The translations under genes and the position numbers were made by a program. Shown here one piece after another: positions 52,962 to 64,000 of a stretch of 64,000 nucleotides of DNA. The notes beneath the pieces were generated by a model. The model was not told the origin of the DNA. It did not search any database and saw only the letters and a list, made by a program, of their open reading frames with translations. Location of the stretch: contig NC_135359.1 of NCBI RefSeq assembly GCF_051622035.1, positions 32,269,501 to 32,333,500 of the forward strand, given 5' to 3'. Origin of the DNA: Arctopsyche grandis. Lineage: Eukaryota > Arthropoda > Insecta > Trichoptera > Hydropsychidae. Each line of letters starts with the position of its first letter. Position 1 is the stretch's first letter.

Positions 52962-55900
52962 GTATTCGTCCTTCGCTTCCTTCACATCACTCATCATTCA
53001 TCACTCATCATTCCTATTGCGACGTAGACTGTTCTCTGCCTCTCTGACTCATCCTTTCAAATGTCAATCTAATCAGTTGCATTGTGAAGGGAATCTTTCA
53101 GATATGACTTTTTCAGTGTTGCCACTTTCAACTTTCTTATATTGAACAATTTTTCCTTTCAATTTTCCACCGAGTATTGTGCATGCAACAATTATATCGA
53201 AATACATATTTGTGCAATTGTAAATTTTTATTCCAAACACGAAAAAATATCATCCACTCATAATAATTCAATTCACTGATATTTTCAGTTTCAAACTTTG
53301 AATTGATTGCTTAAATATGAACTAGCTAGGTCTTTCTCTCTTTGAATCGTATATCATTTCGTGATTCAACTCTATAAATAACCATTACCAGAGAACATCT
53401 TGTGGCGGCTTTAATTTAATCACTCCAACTCCTTATGGTCGTATCAATTGACACAATTGTGTATACTAAATAATCAGAACGTCTTTTTGAAAAGACATGT
53501 TTACTTTCAAAGTTTTCCATGTTTTCAGATTTAATAAAAATTGATGAACTTTCAACATTCTTTCATTCATATCATTCATTCATTCATTAATACCTTTTAA
53601 ATATATTTAATTTAATATTTAATATTTATATTTAATTGTTTAATATGAAGAAAATTGTAAAAACTACCTACCTTCCTACATATAAACAATATAAAACACC
53701 AATAAAGACTTAGCGTCGTCTATTAGCCAAGAAAAAACATTGGTAGCAAATAGTATATATAGAAGTATTTTTTTTGTTATTATATCGTACGTTTTGTTGG
53801 CAGTGACGTACATATGTATGTCGAATAGAAACCACTATTATAGCACGGCGAGCGTAATCTTACACAGACATACAGAATAGCGATATTATATATATGATAT
53901 GATAATATTGGTATATTCAGACTAATCTAATACAGTATAAACAAAGTTAAATACTAATTTAATAATATTATTACATTTTTATTACTTACAGTGAGAATGA
54001 ATTCCAAAAATGCGATGAGACTACCGACTCCTTCTATACTTCATTGGCAATACTGTCAGCTCATTGCATCACCACGAACATATCTTTGAGTACGTTTCAA
54101 ATATCAGTATACAAATTGATTGAAAATCATAACATTTTTTATTAAAATTTAACTTCATTCTTCTTTTATCATTACAGTAAGTCCAGAAAATTTACCCGTG
54201 ACGCGCTATGCTTGTAGAGTCATCATAGCACATATTGTCAAGAAGATATCCGAGGATACCAGCAGCCATTCCGATGGCTCAACCACTCCTACGTTTTCCA
54301 TTGTTCAAGTGAGGCATATCACTAATTTTGCGAGATGTTGTCTCAATTTGTGTGATAAATACTGACGCCGTTGTTATTTATTTTCAGTTACTATCGCCAC
54401 TCGTCGAAATGTGCGACATCGATACAAATCAGTTGTCACAGTCAAACTATTTGTCCATCGCGACGATTTTGAAGAATTCAATGCCTTCGAGTACTAGTGA
54501 GGATTCGATTTAATTTGGAATTTTTTCCTTAGAGTTTTATCTAAAAACGATTTTTTTCAGCTCCGGACACTACTAAAAGTGGACAGTTGTCGACTTCGCA
54601 AACCGAAAAATCACAACGCAGGTCCGACTGCCTCGGAGATATTCTCACTGGACCTCTCCGGGTGTTTCCTTCGGCCATATCACTCCTCGGAGTGGCGACA
54701 CAAAATGCCAACGCTGCCACTTCGGACTCTATATCAGTGATTGCAGCTCCGACAGATAATGTCGTCGTCGAGTCGGTCACAGCTACTCCGACTCCGGCCA
54801 CACATACGCAAATTTTAGACAGCAAAGTATGCATTGTCATATAGTATATGACATGATTTAACCCTTTGAATGCTGACCAACGCGGATCGGCGTATTGCCA
54901 ACAAGTCAATGAGCTTAAAATACGCTGATAGCCGTTGTTTTTTGAGTATGTAAAAAATAAACAAGAATACTACCCGCCAAGCCTTTCTAGGTATAGAAAA
55001 AAAAAAATGCATTGAACATGGGTCGTGTAATTCGTGTCAATGTTTATAAAGACTGGTTTACACCGGAATTTCTGAATTTATAACCATGGCACAATTTCTC
55101 GATGGAAATCCTTAACTGCTGAGTATTTTAGATTATGGCTTGGCATTTAGATTGTGAGCATTACATTTTAACAACAATGAAGAAGATGGAACTAGTTTTG
55201 GAAAAATACATTTAGTATAGACTTCTTTTGTTTATTTTATATTGTTGCAAGATATATTAGATAGTCTAAACACACTTTTACAAAACTCGAAATCCTCAGC
55301 GGTAGTTATCTAGTGTTTGTTTGGATTAGCTTCAATTTTTATATCTGCTTTCTATTGAATTTCTAAATAATTTTAGTTGGAAATGTTGGCAAATTTTCCA
55401 GCATGGTGAGCTTTCAACAGAATAGACGTCGGCATTCAAAGGGTTAAATCGTAAAAGTTTTAAGTGTATCCGAATTATGTTCCAACTTTTTTTTTATATT
55501 ACACTATATATGTACATACATCCATATGTACTAAGGAGTCTCTTAACGGTAAATGACCCAAATAATAGCTTGGTAAATTATGTAGTTTAGTATTGTGCGA
55601 TTTTAAATTGAAATTTTTTTATAGTTGGAACATTGTATGCTCTGAATAACAAGGAGAGACAGGAAATGAATTATATGGATGAGAGGTATGACTAGAGTAG
55701 CCGACATAGTGGAGTGAATGAATAGATTGAAATGGCATTAGAGATAAATATGAATGAAAGGTAGAAAGTGCTTGAATGGTACCTAAGAGTGTATATAGAA
55801 AAAACACAAGCTAGTTGGTTTGGACAATGTAAGATTTTAGATAGCTGAGTGTTGTTCAGAACAGAAGAATGAAAGCGTGTTGATGAGGCCTTGTTGATAA

Positions 55901-58900
55901 TAATGCAATTATTTTTGTCTCATAGAAATGGATGACTGAAACGGTGACGTATTTACTGAGTCATGTACGAGCTGGTGGCGTACTTTTGGACTTGTGCCGA
56001 AACCTTCCATGTCTTCAACGTTATTTAACTAGAGTCAAAGCCGTACGCGAGAGCAGCACTTCGACAATGTGCCAATACCATCATGCAGCCGATAATACCC
56101 TGTATGTTATATTTGACGTAATATAATATAGAAATTTTCTTATATATGTGCTTATTTTATTCATTTCTTTTTCAGCGTCAACTTGCTATTAGTGGAGGCA
56201 AATGTTTGCCAAATGGCTTTGTCTCTGCCTTGCTTTGAGCCGTTAACGTCTTCAAGAATCATTCTAATGAGTGACATCAGCTCGGCTTGGTTACTCTGTG
56301 CTACTATTCAGGTTTTTACTTTATCTTTTATAATATATGTAAGTTAGGATCAGAAACAAATATGCAGTTTAATGAGCACTTTATTTGAAAAATATTCAAT
56401 AAAAGCGAACTAAATAGGATAGCATTCTGCTGCAAATCTCAGAAATATTCCTCTCAGATGTAAGCCTTTGACTCCTGGATCGTTCGAGTTCATCGCCTTT
56501 TATTGTTTCTGCTGCACTCTAATACCACTTTATTTGCTAGTGTTGTGTAGGGGTGGGTTCAGGATCCGAATGAAAGGCCAATGTCGCTTTACAGCATGTA
56601 TTCAATGATTTGGGAGGTCCACACTAAACCACCGCTCACTCTAGAGTACTTGAACTACCGTGTGTACTTCCTTATAAAGGACAAGTTGCCCAGTATAGCA
56701 TCCCAGATCTGTTGGCGTGTCTATTGTCTAGGCACCTAGGTCCACCTGTACTCGCCCCATTCTGTGAGAACCCCAGCGTATCCTTTGTTCGGGCACTTAC
56801 TGAGTCCCGTTAGCCTATTGTTCACCCAAAAATGTACTTAGACAGTGGATACACTCTTCCATGTTACAATAGTTTTTAATGGTAATATTCTATTTCAGGC
56901 ATCCGTACATTTGAAAGATGAAGATGAAAATTCGTCAGCAACGTTAGTGTCCAGCGCCATCGGTCTGTTCAATTTGATCGGTGAAACTCTTATGAATTCG
57001 ACGTGGGCCGGTGGATACGTAAATAAAAATTTTACACGATTTCTGTAAATAATTTTATCGTACGTAGAGCTCACATAGTTTCTTTGCAGGTCTATAAAAA
57101 CCACATTATGATGGGAACGTGGATCATTTTGGGCGGCTTGTATCAGATATTGATGGGCGGCGGTGGCGGTGCTCAGGCATCGTCGCAGCAAGCAATGACT
57201 GCCAAAAGCCCGGCCAAGACTTCGCACAAGTCGTACAATATATGCAAAATGTATGATTCATCGTTTTGTATGTAATGTTTGATTTGCGTTGTGGAATGTA
57301 TTTTTTTAAAAGTAAGCTTTTTTCTAATAGCATTCAAGGCATGCACGTGATGTGGGTCGCGCTCGGTGGAAGGTGTCTCAGCGGCATCAAGACCCTCTTG
57401 TCGGATGCTAGAATGGAGGCGCAGATGGAGACGGAACCTGCTGTGGCGAAATTGAACCCTGCCACACTGGATCCCATGTGTCCTCATACCGCTGGGCAGA
57501 GAGTTGCCAAGCTTACATCGTGTATACCGCTTCATCAGGTCTCGGATGGTTTTTTTTGTTTAATATTTTGCCCAAGAGTACAAAAAGCGCGTTTCGCATA
57601 ATAAATGTGTTTTGTAGATGTTGGTGGTATTTGGAGCCGCTTGTTACCGTAAAGCTACCGGTTTGAAAAGAGCCGTTGTTCAAAAGCAGCACGAACAGGA
57701 CGCGGATCGTTCCGATTCCACCGTCTACTATCAAGATATGATTATGTGCTCGGAAGATTCTGAAACCGATGATGGTTCGTATTTTAATACGTATTAATTG
57801 CATATAATATTCAATAATATCAGATTCAAATAATTGTTTTCACACATTCAATAGAGGATAGCGAGCCGTTGCTCGGTTTGTGGTTCGAATCGACATTGGT
57901 GGCTCCGGATGGAAGTGATAATTGCGCTTCGGCCGCTGGCAATGCTGCTGATGGTCAGGATTCGTCACGTAATGGAGGGTCAGGTTTGGTGCCAGATAAG
58001 GCCGAGCCGTACTCTTACATAAACCTGGCGACGGAAGTGTTTTCTTTGTTGGACAGTGAAGTCGTAACTTGTGGACCGTATCTTGGCATTTTGGCACGGC
58101 AGCTGCAAGAGACGCCAATCGTTTTGCTGTCAGTTGTGATCAGGGATTTGGACAGGGAGACGGCCAGAACTGATACAGGTATTTTCTATTTAGTTTGGTG
58201 GTGGCCTCATATAGAGGGCTTTATTGGTTGACTTCATTCACCTCTAAAGTGGGCTTATATTTGTTTTGTTCTTAACCCTTTGCCCGCGGCAATAAATATA
58301 GCGAACAAGCCCTGTACGCGGCACCTTTTTCGCGAATTTGGCAATCGAGTTTTCGACCTTTAATAAAGATTTTAATATTTACTCAAGTAACCAGATATGT
58401 TAATTAACACAAAGTATTATTTTAAACAATAAAATACATAATATATCTCGTAGTTTTGGATTAATTGTCAAATAATCATTCTTCATAATTGTATGAAGAT
58501 GTGACATCACATAAACGAGGTTTCAGTATGGTTCCACAAAAAACTAATTTTTGACTGTTATATATTTATTTTAAGCAAATTGAATAGATGGCATTCAACT
58601 CAGTAATATATTCAACCAATTTTGAACCTTAAAACAGTTGAAATAGGCGCATATAAGCCTCAAAATCCCGTGCAAAGTTCAGAAATTCTATGGAAGACAG
58701 CCGCGCTACAGACTTGTCACCCAAAGCTTCCATAGAAGACGGCCGCGGGCAAACGGTTAATATGTATGATCAGGATGCAAAGAGTTCCAAATGATGCACA
58801 TGGATTAGATCATGTTTAATGTACGTCTTTTTGCCATAGGGCAATTGTCTCATATATGGTTACTAGCTAGGCAGTACACAAACATTCTGTACTATACACC

Positions 58901-61900
58901 ATACACGTTAAAAACCAAATATAAGATATATGGATTTTTTTACAAAGTTTACGCTTCAGTAAGTGAAGTAAGAAGAGGCTGGTAAAAACGTATCTCACCT
59001 TATTTAATTTCAATTTTAAATGTTTCAGGTACGATATTACCGTGCTTTGGAGCTCGATTGGGAGCCATATATGGAGAATTCAGTGCTGTGCTTTCGCGCT
59101 ATCTTCATTCGATGATGAGCTCACTGCAGTTTATCGATCAAAGGCAAATGCTGTTGGAACAACTAGACGCTTTGCCGCCTTCTCCAGGAGAACAAACGGG
59201 AACTGTTCCATTACAAGTAATATTTAATTTAATTTAATTTGAAACTACTTGTACTGAAATTTCATATTTTATTATATGTATTTGATATATATTGGTTTGT
59301 TCTTTAGATTGGATGTCGTGTGCTTAAATTGATGGGATCAGTGATTCTTAATAAGCCGGTTACAGAACGCGAGGGGACTATTTTGGCGTTGTGGACTAAA
59401 AGTATCAATACTATCGTCGAGTGGTGTCTCCAACCGCAACCTTCGCAAGACTACGAATATGAAGGTGTTTAAAGTCAATTTTGAACTACATATATAATTT
59501 TTATGATGTGTTTGTAATGTGCTGGGTTGTTTCAGATATGAACGTTGAGCACGCTCAGCTCTTGATATATTTGTTCCACTCGTTGAACCTCATGCAGAAG
59601 AAGTCAGTTTTGTTGATGACGGCTAATGCTATTATCAAGGTGTGTATTTATCGTTTTAGTGGTGAGTTCAAATTGTGGAGTATTTTTTCAATCTAAATTT
59701 ATGTTTGGTTTTATAGGTGACTAGTTCGTTGGGTGTTGCCGATCGTAGACGAGCTGGTCAAGTGTTGCCCCATCAGTTGATGTTGATGAGCCGACTCCTA
59801 CTGCTGTTGGAGTACATGATGAAGTATTTGTACGATCCGCCACCGTGTCTACTGCAACAGGTATACTTTTTGATTTGGCTGAAATAGCAACGCTTAAGAA
59901 TTGTCAGTAAAATTCGAATTTTTTTTCTAGATTAAGTGGAATCTAGTTGTGGCTCCGGGTTTGGTTCCGAATGAGGTCAACGGTGCTCCGATAGTATCTC
60001 GCATGTATTGTACGGTTCCACACATTGAGCAGGCGTATCGCCGTCGTATGATGCCTGAAGTCGACTTTTTCATGAGACCCAAGTTCTATGCCCTCACCAA
60101 CACCGATATAAATAATCAGGTACGATGATGGATATATAATGCATATTATAAAAATACAGATAATGGTGGCTAATGTCTTTTTTTGTTTTTTTACAGGAAA
60201 CTCCAAAACTAGATGGTTTGGCTTGCAATTTCATCTTGGGCACACCAGATAAACTTAAGTATCCTCTTTTGCTGGACGCACTTCTCGGTTTGTTGGGTTG
60301 TGTCGGAGTTTGCGATCGTCGTCCGACTCCTCCACTTTCCACCCTGTGTGCCGCTCATTTTTGCTTCCAAACTGTTTGGAGGTATGTATATATAATTTTT
60401 TCATTGTTTAGAAAGGAAGTTGAAATAGTATTGAAATTAAAACATTTGAAATTTAATTTCAGGCTGTTGATAACTATGCCTCCATCGACACCTCACATGG
60501 AACAGGTGGCTTTGGGAACGTCTCCGACCAACACTGAGCAAGTGTGTGGTGGAATTTCTCCATTGCACGCTCTCATATGGGCTCCACGAGCCAATCATCA
60601 AAAGACATTCACTCCATGGCTAAAAGACGCTCTAGTAAAGCAAGGAATGTACACTCAGGTAGTTTTATAGTTGCACAATTAATTATGTATTCATTTTATA
60701 TACGTTTATTTATATACTGTTTTAATTTTTTTCAGTATGCTGAGAATCTTTTAAACAACGTCAGCACTGCCTGTGATAATATTACTTATACGATTTGGTT
60801 GGCGACCAAAACTATCAATCAATTGTGGGAAAATATTCCAGGTATTATATATGACACAATTGCTTATTTTAAAATGTACTTTTATGAGGCTAATATTAAA
60901 GTTATCTCGTTTAATTCCTATCCGACAGAAGGCGGAGGGTTTCCCTGTTTGTTGGATGTAATCACCGTGGATTGTGTGCTGATGAGATTGAGGGTCTCGC
61001 TCTGCGACGAAGCTCAACTTGCAACTCTGTCGGCAACACAAACCGACGTACAACCGGCTAATCAGTTCATACCGCATCTGCTCGCTCTTTTGGAAACACT
61101 TTTCAACTGTTGCCGGTACGATTCTTGCAACATTCTCTCATAAGCAGATGTCCATTACATTAGACTCTTACTCACTTCACTCGTCATTCAATATGTTTAA
61201 ATTGTTTTGTCATAGATTGATAACAATGTATCTTCATCTTTGTTGACGTTTCAAAAGTTATTTTAATTTCAGGATGAAAGTCTGAGTAGTCTAACTGAGC
61301 ATATTGGAAGTTATCATTAATTGACATTTAAAAATATGATTTCAGCGATTGCATTGTGCCAGAATCTTCGTCTACTAATACAACTGGTACTGAGAAGGCT
61401 GTCGAGTCTTCCACATTTGAAGTTGACATTGAAGCAGTGTTCCGTTGTTGTGGAACTCGTGGCGCTCCTTGGCTACGCTCACAACTCCCGCAACCAGCTA
61501 AGACGGCATTGGACAAGGCAGCTACAGCGCCGGTTTGCACCAAACAACCGGTTTGTAATTGTCGTGCAACTTTTGTGCGATTTTATTTTTATTTGTGGTT
61601 AATTGAATCGATGTTTGATTTTAGAGTTCATTTTTGAACGATGCTATTCCGTCGGAGAGTGCTGTGTTACAACTGTTGACTTTGCATAGTCAGCTTATGA
61701 GTGGTGCTGGTGGTTGTGCTCCTCCACTTAGACTGTTGGCTTCTGGGGCTGTCGAATTGCTCTCATCTAGGGTGTTCGCTTTGTTGGAGCCTGGTTGCGA
61801 GGCCGAAAAGGATAAAGCTATATCACTTCTCTTACCTGCAGTGGTAGTTTATTTGGATGATTTTTTTGTGTGTTGTATGTATATTGTTTGTGTTTTGATA

Positions 61901-63967
61901 TTGAAAGATTTAATTTTTTGTTCAGGTTGATGGTCGATTGCAATTCTTACAAGAGACGGCTTCTGTTGCTTTGGCTGCGCTGGTTCCGACCACGCTAAAG
62001 GTCGAGCAAATGTTGCACGAGGAAGTGCTAAAGAACACGTATCCAATTATGGTCAATAATTTGTCGACGGCGAATGAGAAAATTCTGCGTGGAATGGTAA
62101 TAAAAAATTGCATTAAAGACGACTGTACAATAGCCATAGAGCTTAAATCTAAATTTAATATTGAAATATTTTAGGTGAAATGTTGGGAAAAAATACTCGA
62201 ACGTCCCACTGGTCGACTTGCATTCGAAGAACTATTCAGTCCAGGTAAAAAGAGTCTTGGTGAAGTCTTACTGATGGCACCTTTCGCACGTCAGCAATAT
62301 TGTTCTCGAGTCGTCAGGTATATAGATATTTAAAATAATATTATCAAATCACATAGTATGGTGAAAAATGACATATTTAGACAGTGAATTACTTTTGTAA
62401 TGTAAAATTTTCATTACAGGCTATTCAACAAATTATTCGTTGGGTGTGACTCTTCTGACGGTACTCCGTCACCATTATGCGTATCTGTCTGTCAGAGAAT
62501 CGGCACTTCATTGTGGAGCTCGCTAACTCCGTGGCTCGGTCACATATGTCTCGGGGCGATATCTCCACCTCTCGCAGCTTCGACACCGTCAGATAGCGAT
62601 GCGGCTACACCGACCGTTCCACCAGTGGCTGCTCCTGCAACAGCTTCTATCACACCTGCCGCTACTAAAGCGGAGAGTATCAACGAAGGATCGAATAATT
62701 CGTTAGTATTACATGTACTTGTTATGTTGTATGAGCTTTGTAACGTGAAATATATTTGTTTTGATTTATTTTTTAGATCGCCTGCTCCTAGAAACGGCCA
62801 GTCGGATACTGCTCAACAATCAGGTAGGATTTTCATTCTTCTTCTTCCAATGCCGAATCCGTATTCGGACGTAGGCGACTACCATGGGTAGACATCGTTT
62901 ATGGCCCGTGCGAATTCTTCCCTATCATGGGCAAGCCGAAATAACTTTTCGAGACCGAGTCCCATCCATGACCTGATGTTCTGGAGCCAAGAGAGCTTCT
63001 TTCTCCCAAGCCACCGTTTGCCTTCTATTTTCCCTTCAATGATTGGTTGTAGAAGGCGATATTTGGGACCGCGAATAATGAGGCCAAAGTGTTCCATCTT
63101 ACGGCGCTTCACCGTGACAAGAAGCTCTCTCTTTTTATGAAGGACTGTTTCGTTTTTTACATGCTCCTTCCACGAGATCTTTAGCGTCCTCCGGTAACAC
63201 CACAAAGGACTCTAACCTGTTCATGGATGCCACTAACAGTGTCCACGTTTCGCATCCGTACAGCAACACTGACCAAACATAGGAGTGCAGGATTCTTAAG
63301 CGCAATTTCATAGACAACCTTCGACAACACAAAACATTTTTCATGCTGCCGAAGGCATTTCAGACCCCATTTTTGACATGAATGATCAATTGTGATCAAT
63401 AACGATTGCAGGTCTTCGGCACTCTCAGTCAATATTGCCATATCATCAGCGAAACGGAAGGTTTTTCATAGTACATGTTAAATGCTGTGTAAGTGCTGTT
63501 GAACTTACTACAATATTTTTGTTGTTTTGATTATAGAAAGTTACAGCTGGTGTGGCGGCGGCAGTGACAGTAAAGAAAGTGTCGCCATTCCGATATTGTC
63601 AGAGCATGCAGATAACACCGACAATGCCACGCTTTTGTCCAATCTGACCAAACATATTACTTTGCATTGGTAATTATATATATGTATAAAAATACGTCAA
63701 AATTATTTAATTAGATAATGAAAATTTTCAATTATGAGCTAATTAGTTTCATTAGGTTCTTATTATATAATTTAATTTTAGCGATGAGACAGCTAGTACT
63801 ACCTTGCTGACAGCTCTCGTTTCGTTGATCACCGATGCGTTGACTCCGTCTCATGCTGGACTTCCATTACCACGTCTGCTACGAGAAGCCGCTCACTTAG
63901 CCGATGCTCACACTGGAGATGGACATAAAATTCTCTTCCCGGCTGCGATGCAGTGGCTCAATATCTG
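52759..63967 (+). CDS. UBR4: UBR4 / purity of essence, N-terminal 1,643 codons (partial)
   Basis: This is the 5' part of the giant N-recognin E3 ligase UBR4 (poe/pushover), which binds N-degron substrates and acts in protein turnover and calcium-linked neuronal functions. Exons: 52759-52961, 53992-54089, 54178-54308, 54388-54496, 54561-54826, 55926-56101, 56176-56311, 56899-57018, 57090-57250, 57331-57538, 57618-57774, 57855-58178, 59029-59216, 59308-59464, 59536-59639, 59717-59860, 59931-60119, 60197-60381, 60463-60658, 60736-60841, 60929-61115, 61346-61550, 61625-61843, 61926-62096, 62175-62317, 62420-62701, 62777-62823, 63537-63669, 63782-63967. Every junction is GT-AG and the phases sum without a break. 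Identity rests on ordered blocks known from the family: [58 protein letters not shown] and [10 protein letters not shown]. The region is helical-repeat-like. The N-terminus has a Gly-rich run (residues 11-36). The UBR box and catalytic C-terminus lie beyond the window. Confidence 0.92.
54862..55443. mobile_element. piggyBac-like MITE in UBR4 intron 5
   Basis: CCCTTTGAATGCTGAC and, inverted, CCCTTTGAATGCCGAC form 16-bp terminal repeats with one mismatch. TTAA flanks both ends (54858-54861 and 55444-55447), the target duplication of piggyBac elements. The 582-bp interior is AT-rich and noncoding. Confidence 0.9.
56330..56840. other. UBR4 intron 7, unassigned filler
   Basis: The intron (56312-56898) is longer and less AT-rich than its neighbours, with stretches such as GGTGGGTTCAGGATCCGAAT. 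No terminal repeats or coding fragment was recognised; an old transposon is possible. Confidence 0.35.
58276..58756. mobile_element. piggyBac-like MITE in UBR4 intron 12
   Basis: Ends are CCCTTTGCCCGCGGC and, inverted, CCGTTTGCCCGCGGC, flanked by TTAA at 58272-58275 and 58757-58760. Length 481 bp, noncoding. The end sequence differs from that of the MITE in intron 5, so it is a second family. Confidence 0.88.
62870..63465 (-). mobile_element. RTE-like LINE fragment, antisense in UBR4 intron 27
   Basis: On the minus strand the frame 63441-63181 starts [15 protein letters not shown], the segment just after the catalytic Asp pair of an RTE-type reverse transcriptase. Frames 63344-63135 and 63205-62879 continue with [16 protein letters not shown] and then [20 protein letters not shown] and [20 protein letters not shown]. 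Three frames are needed, so it is decayed. The intron is 62824-63536. Confidence 0.82.
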
Positions 63968-64000
63968 GTTGATAACCTTACTTATTATGACTATGTATGT

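Noticed and set aside
52728-52997. Pro-rich open frame on the minus strand
   Set aside because: It is the complement of the Gly-rich UBR4 exon 1 and has no independent support.

Overview
The window is insect nuclear DNA. The evidence is two ZAD plus C2H2 zinc-finger loci (the ZAD domain is typical of arthropods and greatly expanded in insects), a many-exon host gene with short AT-rich introns, and a large and varied transposon load (BEL/Pao, Gypsy, APE-type LINEs, an RTE-like LINE, P-like, MULE, hAT and piggyBac-like remnants). The insect order cannot be settled from the sequence alone.

Layout. 0-3.7 kb: AT-rich DNA, a 60-bp tandem repeat and a dead BEL gag-protease copy. 4.3-7.06 kb: a young LTR retrotransposon with 455-bp LTRs differing at only three visible positions; its single intact ORF is Gag joined to the C-terminal tail of an integrase. 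7.2-15 kb: LINE fragments, a hairpin minisatellite and a first BEL gag copy. 15.2-21.7 kb: two more BEL copies, an LTR with a proline-type primer site, and a 235-bp solo LTR with a perfect 5-bp target duplication. 22.8-33.6 kb: LINEs, including a four-level nest (LINE D in A in B in C) whose reading frames close when each insert is removed. 33.6-36.4 kb: a scrambled Gypsy copy bounded by two long (TA)n tracts. 36.8-41.1 kb: broken MULE, hAT and P-like transposases, an R1-like ORF1 and an hAT-like MITE.

43-50.5 kb: two paralogous three-exon ZAD zinc-finger loci on the minus strand, one decayed (43.0-44.5 kb) and one intact (49.2-50.5 kb), with MITEs between them. 51.0-52.6 kb: three unrelated long palindromes in a row. 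52.76 kb to the right edge: the 5' part of one large gene on the plus strand, recognisable as UBR4 (Drosophila purity of essence, also called pushover). I resolve 29 coding exons with consistent phases (1,643 full codons plus 2 nt); the gene runs off the window before the UBR box. Its introns carry two piggyBac-like MITEs and one antisense RTE-like fragment.

The likely host genes are therefore UBR4 and the intact ZAD gene. Most of the rest is mobile DNA of different ages. I see no tRNA, rRNA or CRISPR array.
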